DNA from: Robiginitomaculum sp.
Lineage (GTDB): Bacteria; Pseudomonadota; Alphaproteobacteria; Caulobacterales; Maricaulaceae
Reading direction: 5' to 3'
Assembly (NCBI GenBank): GCA_030949705.1
Contig: JAUZSF010000004.1
Location: 17,501-81,500, forward strand
DNA length: 64,000 bases
Shown here: positions 17,023-25,662 of the stretch, piece after piece
Layout of the letters: each line of letters starts with the position of its first letter
Numbering within the stretch: the stretch's first letter is position 1
Made by a program: the position numbers and the translations under genes
Notes under the pieces: model-generated
The model's input: the letters and a program-made list of their open reading frames with translations, nothing else
Told to the model about the DNA's origin: nothing
The model's database searches: none

Positions 17023-18129
17023 ATGGCATCCTTGCGCGACACCTATGCGGTTCCGGATATTGATAAGCACTGGACCGTACCCCAGGAATATGACGTTATT
17101 TTTGACTGGGAATTTGATGAAGGGCGCATGCAGATGATGCACCTTTATCAAAAAGGCAAGGACATGCAGTGGGATGCGGTGAAACGCATCGACTGGTCCC
17201 TTGATCTGGATGCAGAAAACCCCATGCAACTGCCCGAAGAAGCCACCGCGCTTTATGGCACACCGATCTGGAACCGCATGGGCAAAAAAGACCGGATTGA
17301 ATTTCTGCGCCATGGCCAAGCCTGGAATATCTCACAGTTTTTACAAGGCGAACAGGCAGCTCTGATCTGTGCGGCCAAGATTGTCGGTCAGGTACCCGAC
17401 ATGGATGCCAAATTTTATGCCTCCACCCAGACCATGGACGAGGCCCGCCACATCGAAGCCTATAAAAAGCTGCTACAAAAATTTGAAGTTTCCTACCCGA
17501 TGACCAAACCTTTGCAGGAACTGGTTGATCAGGCCCTGCGTGATCCACGCTGGGATATTACCTATCTGGCCATGCAAGTGGTGATCGAAGGGCTGGCGCT
17601 GGCCGCCTTTGCTACCATCCGTGACGTGGCACAAAATCCACTGGCGCAAATGGTCAACGCCTATGTGATGGAAGACGAAGCCCGTCATGTGGCCTTTGGC
17701 CGCCTGACATTACGGGACTATTACCCCAAGCTGACCCAGGCCGAACGCGATGAACGCGAAGAATTTCTGGTTGAGGCCTGTTATCTGATGCGGGATCGCT
17801 TTGAAGGCCGTGAGATTTATGAAGCCCTTGATTTGCCGGTTGAGGAATGCGTGGAACTGACCAAAAACAGCGAGATCAACAAGCTGTTCCGCACCATGTT
17901 GTTCCAGCGTATCGTCCCCGTGGTGAAGGATATTGGTCTGTGGGGACCACGCATTCGCGCCGCCTATGAAGATATGGGTGTGATGCACTTTGCCGATCAG
18001 GACATTGATGCCATGCAGGCCGATGATGAGCGCATTGCCGCAGACTTTGATGCCCGCAAGGCCTATGTATCGGCCATTGCCGCCAAGGGCGGGCTGGGCA
18101 AAGACGCGGACGCCACCGCCGCCGAGTAA
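17023..18129 (+). CDS. Diiron ferritin-like domain protein
   Basis: A soluble protein of 368 residues with a four-helix diiron site. The ligands are spaced as in the ribonucleotide reductase R2/AurF group: Glu110 (FLQGEQAAL), Glu140 and His143 (MDEARHIEAY), Glu189 (VVIEGLALA), Glu219 and His222 (MEDEARHVAFG). The pattern EARH occurs twice. This predicts oxygen activation, so oxidase, oxygenase or desaturase activity is likely, but the substrate cannot be read. It stands alone, with a good ribosome site (GGGAGATAAG) before ATG 17023, a perfect palindrome upstream and an intrinsic terminator downstream. The TetR-type operator hints at lipid- or effector-controlled expression. Confidence 0.85.
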   Translation: MASLRDTYAVPDIDKHWTVPQEYDVIFDWEFDEGRMQMMHLYQKGKDMQWDAVKRIDWSLDLDAENPMQLPEEATALYGTPIWNRMGKKDRIEFLRHGQAWNISQFLQGEQAALICAAKIVGQVPDMDAKFYASTQTMDEARHIEAYKKLLQKFEVSYPMTKPLQELVDQALRDPRWDITYLAMQVVIEGLALAAFATIRDVAQNPLAQMVNAYVMEDEARHVAFGRLTLRDYYPKLTQAERDEREEFLVEACYLMRDRFEGREIYEALDLPVEECVELTKNSEINKLFRTMLFQRIVPVVKDIGLWGPRIRAAYEDMGVMHFADQDIDAMQADDERIAADFDARKAYVSAIAAKGGLGKDADATAAE

Positions 18130-18155
18130 TTACACATATAGCTATGTTTTTTTGA

Positions 18156-18188
18156 GAAAGCCCCGGGTGTCGCCATCCGGGGCTTTCT
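18156..18188 (+). terminator. Intrinsic terminator after the diiron gene
   Basis: GAAAGCCCCGG and CCGGGGCTTTC form an 11-bp stem around GTGTCGCCAT, preceded by a T-rich run and followed by TT. It closes the single-gene transcript. Confidence 0.85.
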
Positions 18189-18452
18189 TGGTATAGCCAG
18201 CCGGGCATGCGTATCAAAGGGATGGCATTGGCCTCTATTCTCTTGTGGGGCCACCAGGGATGTTGTTTTGGGTTTATCAGGTACCCAGTGATCTCATCCT
18301 ACACCTTGACGGCCAGCGCATGGCGGCAAGTGGTTACTAAACACCACTGGGCCGCCGTCTGTTCTGGTGTCAGACAATGCTTGCCCAAAACCAGTGTGAA
18401 ATCACCACTTTATCCGATCATTGTGAATGCCCATCCACGCTAGGGGCAGGCC
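18189..18452. other. Gene-free spacer between two convergent units
   Basis: I find no gene, repeat or clear structure here. A plus-strand frame of 78 codons (18207-18443) is short, has no recognisable domain and no ribosome site, and I do not call it. Confidence 0.5.
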
Positions 18453-20702
18453 TTACAGCTTCACCCGGCGTAATCGCAGCGCATTGGAAATCACCGAGAA
18501 TGAGCTGAAACTCATGGCCGCCGCCGCGATCATCGGCGACAGCAATATCCCAAACACCGGATACAGGACGCCGGCCGCTATGGGCACACCCAAGGCATTA
18601 TAGGCAAAGGCAAAGAACAGGTTCTGCCGGATATTCTTCATCGTTGCTTCAGACAGGCGGCGCGCTCGCACAATGCCGCGCAAATCCCCCCGCAAAAGAG
18701 TAATACCAGCGCTTTCCACCGCCACGTCGGCGCCCGTACCCATGGCAATGCCGACATCGGCCTGGGCCAGCGCCGGCGAATCGTTTACGCCATCCCCAGC
18801 CATGGCGACTTTGTGTCCCTTGGCCTGCAGGCTTTTGACCAGTTCGGCCTTGTCCTCGGGCATCACGCCAGCGCGAATTTCATCAATGCCCAGCTTGTCC
18901 GCTACCGCCTGGGCCGTGCGGGCGTGATCGCCCGTGGCCATGATGATTTTCAGCCCCTCTTTATGCAGGGCCCATATGGCTTCATCTGTACTTTGTTTGA
19001 TCGGATCGGTGACCACCAGCAATGCTGCTGGCTTGCCCTCCATGGCCAAAAACATCACCGTGGCACCTTCTTCGCGCTGAACATCGGCTTTTTGGATAAA
19101 GGCCTCGTCCTGGATGCCGTTCTCCTTCATCATGCGGGCATTGCCAAGCGCCAGCGAGTGTCCACCGACCTGGCCAGTAACGCCCATGCCGGAATGAGAA
19201 TGAAAATCCTCGGCCGGTGGTATCTCCAGGGACTTTGCCTTGGCGGCCTCGACAATGGCCTCGGCCAGAGGGTGGGCACTGCCTTGTTCCAGCGCCGCCG
19301 CCGCCCTCAGTATGTCATCCTCATTACCTTGATTGACGACAATAATACCTGTCAGCTTTGGCTTGCCTTCGGTCAGGGTGCCGGTTTTATCCACGACCAG
19401 CGTGTCCACCTTGGCAAAGCGTTCCAGGGCCTCGGCATTTTTGATCAGAACACCGGCCTGTGCGCCCCGACCGGTCGACACCATAATGGATATGGGCGTT
19501 GCCAGGCCCAGCGCACAGGGACAGGCAATGATTAACACCGAAACCGCGGCGATCAGACCATAGGCCATGGGCGGGTTGGGTCCCCATACGGACCAGGCCA
19601 CAAAGGCAATAATCGCACTGAGCACCACCAAAGGCACAAATATACCGGAAACGGCATCCGCCAGTTTCTGAATGGGCGCACGCGAACGCTGTGCCTCGGC
19701 CACCATGGCCACAATTTGCGAGAGCATGGTATCAGCCCCCACCCGGGTGGCCCGAAACACAAAGGTCCCATTGCCGTTGATCGTACCGCCGGTAACGCTG
19801 TCCCCAGGCTCTTTTTCCGCCGGAACCGGCTCGCCGGTCAACAGGGATTCATCCACATGGGATGTCCCTTCCACAACTTCGCCATCCACCGGAATCTTAT
19901 CGCCGGGGCGAATGCGCAACAAATCCCCCTGATGCACCTCTTCCAGAGGGATGTCTTCTTCGCTCCCGTCTTCACGGACAATACGGGCGGTTTTGGGGGC
20001 CAGATCCAATAGCGCCCGGATGGCGCCACCGGTGCGTTCACGGGCGCGCAGCTCCAACACCTGTCCCAGCAACACCAGGACGATGATAACCGCGGCGGCT
20101 TCAAAATAGACCGCGACACTGCCATCTTCGGCCCGAAAGGTATCGGGGAATATACCCGGCATGATCGCCGCAATGGTGCTGTAAATATAGGCCGCCCCCG
20201 TCCCCATGGCGATCAGGGTAAACATATTGGGACTTTTATTCAGAACCGATTGCCACCCCCGAACGAAAAACGGCCAGCCCGCCCACAGCACCACCGGCGT
20301 CGCCAACAACAGCTCCACCAGTTTAGATAAGTGCGATGGCACCCAATTTTCCACCGGCAAGCCAACATAAGGCCCCATGGACAGGACCAATAGGGGAAGA
20401 GTAAAAATCAGGCCCAACCAAAACCGGATGCTGAAATCCTTTAACTCGGGATTGGGCCCTTCATCTCCGGTGGGTACGCCTTTGGGTTCCAGCGCCATGC
20501 CACAGAGCGGACAAGTGCCCGGCCCTTTTTGCTCAATCTCCGGGTGCATGGGACAAGTATAAATCGCATTTTTATCCACTGGCCCGCTCGGCTTTTTAGC
20601 GGGGCCATGGTCATGGTGACAGGCATGCTCGTGCGCAACCTCTGGCACGTCATGATGACAGTGCGCATGCCCCGCCGATTTATCCTGATGATGGTGGTTC
20701 AT
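18453..20702 (-). CDS. copA: Cu(I)-translocating P1B-type ATPase
   Basis: An inner-membrane pump of about 749 residues that exports Cu+ at the cost of ATP. Instead of a GMxCxxC domain it starts with a His-rich tail and the heavy-metal-binding unit [11 protein letters not shown]...[10 protein letters not shown]. The pump core shows the TGEPVP actuator loop, [30 protein letters not shown] and [10 protein letters not shown]. The membrane signature is exact for P1B-1 copper pumps: N-x6-YN-x4-P in [14 protein letters not shown], and M-x2-SS-x5-N in [11 protein letters not shown]. The start is set at the ATG of MNHHH, with AAGAGA in front. It lies downstream of the Met-rich lipoprotein gene, probably in one operon, separated by a hairpin. 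Confidence 0.94.
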   Translation of the reverse strand: MNHHHQDKSAGHAHCHHDVPEVAHEHACHHDHGPAKKPSGPVDKNAIYTCPMHPEIEQKGPGTCPLCGMALEPKGVPTGDEGPNPELKDFSIRFWLGLIFTLPLLVLSMGPYVGLPVENWVPSHLSKLVELLLATPVVLWAGWPFFVRGWQSVLNKSPNMFTLIAMGTGAAYIYSTIAAIMPGIFPDTFRAEDGSVAVYFEAAAVIIVLVLLGQVLELRARERTGGAIRALLDLAPKTARIVREDGSEEDIPLEEVHQGDLLRIRPGDKIPVDGEVVEGTSHVDESLLTGEPVPAEKEPGDSVTGGTINGNGTFVFRATRVGADTMLSQIVAMVAEAQRSRAPIQKLADAVSGIFVPLVVLSAIIAFVAWSVWGPNPPMAYGLIAAVSVLIIACPCALGLATPISIMVSTGRGAQAGVLIKNAEALERFAKVDTLVVDKTGTLTEGKPKLTGIIVVNQGNEDDILRAAAALEQGSAHPLAEAIVEAAKAKSLEIPPAEDFHSHSGMGVTGQVGGHSLALGNARMMKENGIQDEAFIQKADVQREEGATVMFLAMEGKPAALLVVTDPIKQSTDEAIWALHKEGLKIIMATGDHARTAQAVADKLGIDEIRAGVMPEDKAELVKSLQAKGHKVAMAGDGVNDSPALAQADVGIAMGTGADVAVESAGITLLRGDLRGIVRARRLSEATMKNIRQNLFFAFAYNALGVPIAAGVLYPVFGILLSPMIAAAAMSFSSFSVISNALRLRRVKL

Positions 20703-20724
20703 TTCTCTTACCCATAAAAAATAA

Positions 20725-20763
20725 GCTGCAAACGAACACAAGGGGGGAGGTGCCGTTTGCAGC
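20725..20763. other. 10-bp inverted repeat between lipoprotein gene and copA
   Basis: GCTGCAAACG and CGTTTGCAGC are perfect arms 19 bp apart, within the 86-bp gap. There is no T run. In a polycistronic message it would fold near the copA ribosome site and may set the relative expression of the two genes or protect the upstream part. Confidence 0.55.
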
Positions 20764-20788
20764 CAGTTAACGCAAAATGTGTGCGCTT

Positions 20789-21403
20789 TTAATGGTTATG
20801 CGCGGCAGGTGCCGCCGCAGCGGCGGCTTCGTTTTGCGCTTCGGCGTTCTTGTGCATTTTATTATGCATCATTTTATGACATTTTTTCTGCATATCGCTC
20901 ATGCCCTCGCCGGATTTCATTTTGGCTTTCATGGCGGCCATATCCATGTCGCCGCTTTTCATCTTTTCATGCATTTTTGCCATCATGGCTTTACATTCCA
21001 TCGGCATGTCTTTCATCTGACCCGCCGATTCCGACATCATGGATTTGTGCCCTTTTTTATCGTCGGCTTTGTGCATTTTAGCATGCATCATTTTATGGCA
21101 TTTTTTCTGCATATCGCTCATGCCTTCGCCGGATTTCATTTTGGCTTTCATGGCAGCCATATCCATGTCGCCGCTTTTCATCTTTTCATGCATTTTTGCC
21201 ATCATGGCTTTGCATTCCATCGGCATGTCTTTCATCTGACTCGCCGATTCCGACATCATGGATTTGTGTGCACCGTGGTCCATCGCCATGGGCCTGGCGT
21301 CTTTGGGCGCCGGATCAGATGGGCCGGTTGTTGTAGTAGCGCAAGCACTTAGCGCCAGCGCACCAGCCCCAATCAATGCAAAACGAAAAATATGGTTGAT
21401 CAT
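20789..21403 (-). CDS. Met/His/Cys-rich lipoprotein with internal duplication
   Basis: A predicted lipoprotein of 204 residues. The signal sequence ends in the lipobox LSAC (Cys21), after which the mature part faces the periplasm. Residues 46-118 form a 73-residue unit, and 119 to about 185 repeat it nearly exactly. Each unit has about 18 Met, 5 His and 2 Cys with many Lys, in motifs such as [19 protein letters not shown] and KKCHKMMH, a composition suited to binding Cu+. The end is Ala-rich with terminal HNH. It is upstream of copA on the same strand. No known domain is recognised; copper scavenging is an inference from composition and neighbour. Confidence 0.82.
   Translation of the reverse strand: MINHIFRFALIGAGALALSACATTTTGPSDPAPKDARPMAMDHGAHKSMMSESASQMKDMPMECKAMMAKMHEKMKSGDMDMAAMKAKMKSGEGMSDMQKKCHKMMHAKMHKADDKKGHKSMMSESAGQMKDMPMECKAMMAKMHEKMKSGDMDMAAMKAKMKSGEGMSDMQKKCHKMMHNKMHKNAEAQNEAAAAAAPAAHNH
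20849..21268 (-). repeat. 219-bp tandem duplication inside the lipoprotein gene
   Basis: The two copies (about 21050-21268 and 20849-21049, the second truncated) have a period of 219 bp, or 73 codons. They differ at only a few scattered bases, for example CCCTCG/CCTTCG and GGCGGCC/GGCAGCC. The frame is kept, so the duplication looks recent. Confidence 0.88.
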
Positions 21404-21419
21404 AAGACACTCCCTTGTT

Positions 21420-21436
21420 CTTGCGTAATACGTAAG
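21420..21436. promoter_or_regulatory. Short dyad before the lipoprotein gene
   Basis: CTTGCGTA, A, TACGTAAG: eight-base arms with one mismatch, 17 bp upstream of the ATG of the lipoprotein gene. It may be an operator or a leader stem. It does not match the classical CueR spacing and sits too close to the start to be a -35/-10 spacer element. Confidence 0.4.
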
Positions 21437-21599
21437 AGAGTGATGAATCCCTCAAATTATCTTGCCTTGGAAACGGACAATGACAGCAAGATATGCAGAG
21501 CCCACCATGCCAATATTCATAGCCCTAGATGCAAAGAAACTCGCGGCGGAATGCATACACATTCCACCGCGAGCTTTGGCCGGTTAAACGGGGCTAGTT

Positions 21600-23681
21600 T
21601 TACCGGTCATTGCTACGTACGTGACCTTTAGGGAAGAGGTCCAGTACCATGCCACTATTGCTATCAGCAGTCATTGCCATCCCACGGATCGCGTTAACAA
21701 CCGAGCTACGGTCGTCATCCTCAACCCGCAGAGTAGCCAGTCCGCTATAGCTTCCAGCCGCTGTGCAGCTTTGCAGAGAAACGGTTACGGTATAGAGGTT
21801 CGTACCCGCGGTGGAGGTTGCAAAGCCACCAGAGACCGTACAAGCCTGTGTGGAACCAGGAACCGTGTACGTTCCGCTAAAGGAACCATCACTGGAAACG
21901 GTCAGGTCACCAATGTCTGCACGGCCATCGTAGAAGTCGAAGCTGCCGCCGAGATTGGAAAGGACGGTGGCCCGATCATAGTCTCTGGAGAAGGCTGCCC
22001 GCAAAGAGCCGCTGCCAATGGAGGCAATCGTGGAACCCGTAGAGGGAACATAGGTGCCAGTCAGTGAGTTTCTGGCATTCCAGCTACCACCAAGTTGGTA
22101 AGCAACACCGCCAACTGTTTTGGCGAGGTCAAGAACCTGGGCGCTGGAAGTCCAGCCACCGGAACCATCGGTGCTGATGGTACCCGCAATAAGCGTAGCC
22201 GAGGCCGTACGGTTTCTTGCATTGTCGTTACCGTCACCATCATTGTCGTTATCATTGGCGCCGTTACCGTCACCGTCATTGTCGTTGTCGCCGGATCCGT
22301 GGTTATCGCCATTACCGTTATGGTCGTTGCCATTATGGTCGCCGGAACCGTTGCCGTCGCCATCATTATCATTGTCGCCAGAGCCGTTTCCGTCACCGTC
22401 GCCATCATTGTCGCCGGAAGCACTGCTTGTGCTATCGCCATGGCCGCCATTATCGCCCTTGCCATTATCACTGGAACCATTGCCGTTATCACCGGAACCG
22501 TTACCGTTATGGTCGTTGCCATTACCGTTATCACCGGAACCGTTGTTATCACCGGACCCGTTGCCGTTATGGTCGTTACCATTATTGTCACCGGAACCGT
22601 TATGGTCGCCTTCGCCACCGCCATCGTGGTTGCCGTTTTCATCGCTATAGATGATGGCATTCAATGTACCGGCTGCCGAGATAAACAGCAGGCCTTCATT
22701 ATAGCCGCCATTGCTGCTGTTAAAGCGGGCTTCCCAGATACCTTCGGGGACAGCCGAAGCGGTTTGAGGGTCAGAATTAGCCGGTGCTGGAGCCGTTACC
22801 GCCAGGCCCGTAGCGCCGCGGCCTTCGCCACGCTGGTCACTTTGAGGGGTCGCTTCTTCATAAAAGCGCAAGTAAACGCGGGAAAGGTCTGGAAACTCCG
22901 GAATACCGGCATCAGGGTCTGCATTCACAAAAACTGTATAGGTCTTGGCCGTGGCCCCAACTTTGGTATGGATAAAGGTGGCCGGGTCGGACAGGCATGC
23001 ACCAGATGATGGGTCGGTTTCACAAACAAACAAGCTAGCGGGAAGAGAAACATTGCCGGTATCCGGCATGGCAATCAGGTCAGCCTCTTCGGCCTTTCCA
23101 TTCGTGCCTGCACCGATATTCACAGCGGAAATGGCCATAGCCTCTGCACCGCCAACAGTTGGAATCCTAACATAGCCGTCACCACTTGGGGATTGCGCAA
23201 TGGTCAACACATCAGGAGAAGGGGTGGCCGAGGCAGAAAAGGCCAGCGCGTTAACGCCATCGACCACCGGAGCTTCTACCTTTGCACCCGCATCATCCAA
23301 ACAGTTGTAGCTGAGCCGCACAGTGCTCGCAGGGACCGGGGCGCTGGCCGTAAAAGATACGACAAAAGCCTGAGAGGTACCGGGTGCGATGTCCACGGGG
23401 GTGTCAACCGCCGCTGCCGGTGTAGCGTTATCGGCCTGCATGGCTTGGTACGAAATACTGATCGGAAGGCTCGCCTTGCGTAAACCAATGCTGCATGAAC
23501 GGGCAATGCTGTTGCCGCCATTGATCATGCTGGCGAAAATCGTTATCGGCGTATTGATCGTGGTTGAGCGACTGGATGGCAGTACAGCTGCTTGTAGTGC
23601 AGGGCCTGCCAGAGCCGGAGTTGATGCACCCATCACCGTCAGGGAAGCTGCACTTAACAAAAATACTTTACGAGAAATCAT
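21600..23681 (-). CDS. Secreted protein with Asp/Asn/Gly-rich interruption
   Basis: A predicted exported protein of about 693 residues. A signal peptide (FLLSAASLTVMGASTPALAG) is followed by a beta-rich region of about 300 residues, then EGIWEARFNSSNGGYNEGLLF and a second beta-domain. Between YSDENGN and SATLIAGTIS sits a low-complexity stretch of about 150 residues of Gly, Asp, Asn, Ser and His. Beyond it the domain resumes with LAGTIS, LGGSWNARNSLTGTY, DGSFSGTYT and a disulfide-like Cys pair. I place the start at the ATG of MISRK because GGAG lies in front of it. No anchor is seen. The gene is divergent from the FecI-type sigma gene. Function is unknown. Confidence 0.75.
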   Translation of the reverse strand: MISRKVFLLSAASLTVMGASTPALAGPALQAAVLPSSRSTTINTPITIFASMINGGNSIARSCSIGLRKASLPISISYQAMQADNATPAAAVDTPVDIAPGTSQAFVVSFTASAPVPASTVRLSYNCLDDAGAKVEAPVVDGVNALAFSASATPSPDVLTIAQSPSGDGYVRIPTVGGAEAMAISAVNIGAGTNGKAEEADLIAMPDTGNVSLPASLFVCETDPSSGACLSDPATFIHTKVGATAKTYTVFVNADPDAGIPEFPDLSRVYLRFYEEATPQSDQRGEGRGATGLAVTAPAPANSDPQTASAVPEGIWEARFNSSNGGYNEGLLFISAAGTLNAIIYSDENGNHDGGGEGDHNGSGDNNGNDHNGNGSGDNNGSGDNGNGNDHNGNGSGDNGNGSSDNGKGDNGGHGDSTSSASGDNDGDGDGNGSGDNDNDGDGNGSGDHNGNDHNGNGDNHGSGDNDNDGDGNGANDNDNDGDGNDNARNRTASATLIAGTISTDGSGGWTSSAQVLDLAKTVGGVAYQLGGSWNARNSLTGTYVPSTGSTIASIGSGSLRAAFSRDYDRATVLSNLGGSFDFYDGRADIGDLTVSSDGSFSGTYTVPGSTQACTVSGGFATSTAGTNLYTVTVSLQSCTAAGSYSGLATLRVEDDDRSSVVNAIRGMAMTADSNSGMVLDLFPKGHVRSNDR
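22205..22640 (-). repeat. Low-complexity coding repeat (Asp/Asn/Gly/Ser/His)
   Basis: The DNA is built from irregular short units such as GGTAACGGC, GGTGATAAC and AACGACCAT on the minus strand, encoding GSGDNDNDGDG and NDHNGNG-type strings. Such tracts expand or contract by slippage in multiples of three. Long stop-free frames on the opposite strand are a by-product of this composition. Confidence 0.8.
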
Positions 23682-23945
23682 CCTAATCTCCATTATTCAA
23701 CATTTCGGCACCAAGCCGTTCAGTGCATTGACGCCGTGGCCGAGAAATATCCTCCACTCTGAATGTGATTTCTTGAAATAAAATGATTTGGAAAAGAGGG
23801 GGTTGATTCAATCATTCCGAAAAAGGTCTATAAATTATAAGCAATTACGATTAGAAACCCGGCCGAATTTTAATTCGCTGATAAAGATAAATTATGGCGC
23901 AATCCTCCATTGCGAAGGACTTTATTCTTGCCCATACTCGGATTT

Positions 23946-24470
23946 ATGCGGGGTGAGGATTTGAAAACCACCTATATGGCACAGCGTGCCAATTTATGCC
24001 GGTTTCTGGCAGCACGTTTGCGCGATGATGCTGTTGCCGAGGACCTGGTACAAGAGCTGTGGGTCAAGGTCAGCAAGCTCGAACTCAAAGAAGAGTTGGA
24101 TAATCCGGTCAGTTATCTTTTCACCATGGCCGGACGCATGGCCCTGGACCATATTCGCCAACGCCAGCGCCGAAACCGCCGTGACGAGAAATGGACCGAT
24201 GAAAGCACGGAAAAGGTCGGTGGTTTTGCCACCAGCGCCGAAGACGATGGGGAAACCCGGCTGTTGCGGGCTGAACGCATCGCCCAGGTCCGTGCTGCCA
24301 TTGAGACCTTGCCGCCAAAGGCACGCAGGGCCTTTCAATTGCACCGAATGGAAGGATTATCCCACAAAGAGGTCGCCGCCGAATTGGGCATTTCCGTCAG
24401 TACCGTGGAAAAACATATCATCCGCGCCATGCGCGAATTAACGCAAATTTTGCGTGAAGCGGATCCTTGA
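23946..24470 (+). CDS. ECF sigma factor, FecI type
   Basis: An extracytoplasmic-function sigma factor of about 174 residues. Region 2 is seen in LVQELWVKVSKLE, DNPVSYLFTMAGRMALDHIRQRQRR, and region 4 in LPPKARRAFQLHRMEGLSHKEVAAELGISVSTVEKHIIRAMREL, which contains the helix-turn-helix. The short linker and the downstream FecR and STN-receptor genes make it FecI-like, active when the receptor senses its ligand. The start is uncertain: ATG 23946 is used; a TTG at 23910 and an ATG at 23976 are possible. A promoter region of about 260 bp separates it from the divergent secreted-protein gene. Confidence 0.9.
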   Translation: MRGEDLKTTYMAQRANLCRFLAARLRDDAVAEDLVQELWVKVSKLELKEELDNPVSYLFTMAGRMALDHIRQRQRRNRRDEKWTDESTEKVGGFATSAEDDGETRLLRAERIAQVRAAIETLPPKARRAFQLHRMEGLSHKEVAAELGISVSTVEKHIIRAMRELTQILREADP

Positions 24471-24567
24471 TATATAGAGTATCAAAATAATTATGCTTTT
24501 TTTGGGAAAAAAGTGGAGGGTTATCCTAGGCGGTGGCGTCACCCCTGTGAGACAGTAGAAAGAGAAC

Positions 24568-25638
24568 ATGACCAACAAGTCACACATCAGCGTTCAAAAC
24601 GCACTGGAAGAGAAGGCCCTGCACTGGCATGTGCGGCTGCACGGTGGCGATGCCACCGAAGCAGACTGGCTGGATTTTACCAGTTGGCTGGAGGCCGAGC
24701 CTGCGCATAATGATGCGTATGACCTGGTTGCCCTTGCTTGGGATGCTGCCGAAGACTTAAAGGACAGTCCTCCCGTTGCTGCCAATGATTCAGAAGACAT
24801 TCCCAATCCTGGCAATAATGTTGTTGCCTTCCCGCTGCATCGACTGCGCAAGGCCATCACGGCCAAACCCATGGCGTTTGGCGGTGGATTTGGGGCGGCC
24901 ATTGCGGCCACCCTGCTGGTATTGATGGCCCCGGTATTTCTTGGGCCGAACGGCTCTATCGACCCAACCCTTTATGCAACCGGGATTGGTGAACAACGTA
25001 CCGTAACTCTGGCCGATGGCAGCACCGTGGTGCTGAACACCGACACCTCGATTGCGGTCACCATGGACAAAAAGGCACGGCACGTCGTGTTGAAAAAGGG
25101 CGAAGCCTACTTTACTGTTCATCATGAAAAGACCCGCTCCTTTACCGTGGCGGCCAATTCCCTGCGGGTAACTGATATTGGCACACGCTTTGATGTGCGT
25201 ATGGATAGCGACCGCACGCTGGTTTCTGTGACCGAAGGTATTGTTGAAGTCGCGCCGCTGGATCTGAAAAGCGATACCGACGACGGACTTTCCTCCACCT
25301 TGCGTCTTGTCAAAGGACAACAGGCCGTACATCAGGTGGATACGGACAAAATCAAGGTACAATCCTTTGACCCCGTACAGATTACCACCTGGCAACAGGG
25401 GTATCTGGTTTTTGAAAATGATGACCTGGGCAGTGTGGTTTCTGAACTGAATCGGTATTTCCCAACGCCTCTTACCCTGGCACAAAATGATCTGGCCAGC
25501 CTTCATTTTTCCGGCATTTTGCAAATTACTGACCAGGATCGGGCAGTGCGGGACCTGACGGCCCTGCTGTCCCTCAGCGCAGAAGAGACCGATAGCGGTA
25601 TTATTTTACACGTAAAAGACAAAGTGCGTAGCCAATAA
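24568..25638 (+). CDS. FecR-type anti-sigma/sigma regulator
   Basis: An inner-membrane regulator of 356 residues that binds the sigma factor in the cytoplasm and the receptor's N-terminal domain in the periplasm. An N-terminal DUF4880-like part (ALEEKALHWHVRLHGGDATEADWLDFTSWLEAEPAH) carries the conserved Trp residues, and the single membrane segment is at about residues 110-130. It is followed by the FecR domain (GEQRTVTLADGSTVVLNTDT, RHVVLKKGEAYFTVHHEKTRSFTV, VTDIGTRFDVR, VTEGIVEV) and a C-terminal secretin/STN-like DUF4974 part. It lies 97 bp after the sigma gene and 24 bp before the receptor gene. Confidence 0.92.
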   Translation: MTNKSHISVQNALEEKALHWHVRLHGGDATEADWLDFTSWLEAEPAHNDAYDLVALAWDAAEDLKDSPPVAANDSEDIPNPGNNVVAFPLHRLRKAITAKPMAFGGGFGAAIAATLLVLMAPVFLGPNGSIDPTLYATGIGEQRTVTLADGSTVVLNTDTSIAVTMDKKARHVVLKKGEAYFTVHHEKTRSFTVAANSLRVTDIGTRFDVRMDSDRTLVSVTEGIVEVAPLDLKSDTDDGLSSTLRLVKGQQAVHQVDTDKIKVQSFDPVQITTWQQGYLVFENDDLGSVVSELNRYFPTPLTLAQNDLASLHFSGILQITDQDRAVRDLTALLSLSAEETDSGIILHVKDKVRSQ

Positions 25639-25662
25639 TCGCTTTTTCGCTATACTGTGAGC

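Noticed and set aside
18207-18443. 78-codon plus-strand frame before the copA end
   Set aside because: No ribosome site, no domain, and it lies in a spacer after a terminator.
22095-23009. Long plus-strand open frame across the low-complexity tract
   Set aside because: It is stop-free because of the repeat composition on the other strand; its product is Ile/Val/Thr repeats without domains, and the minus-strand gene has a signal peptide and clear domains.
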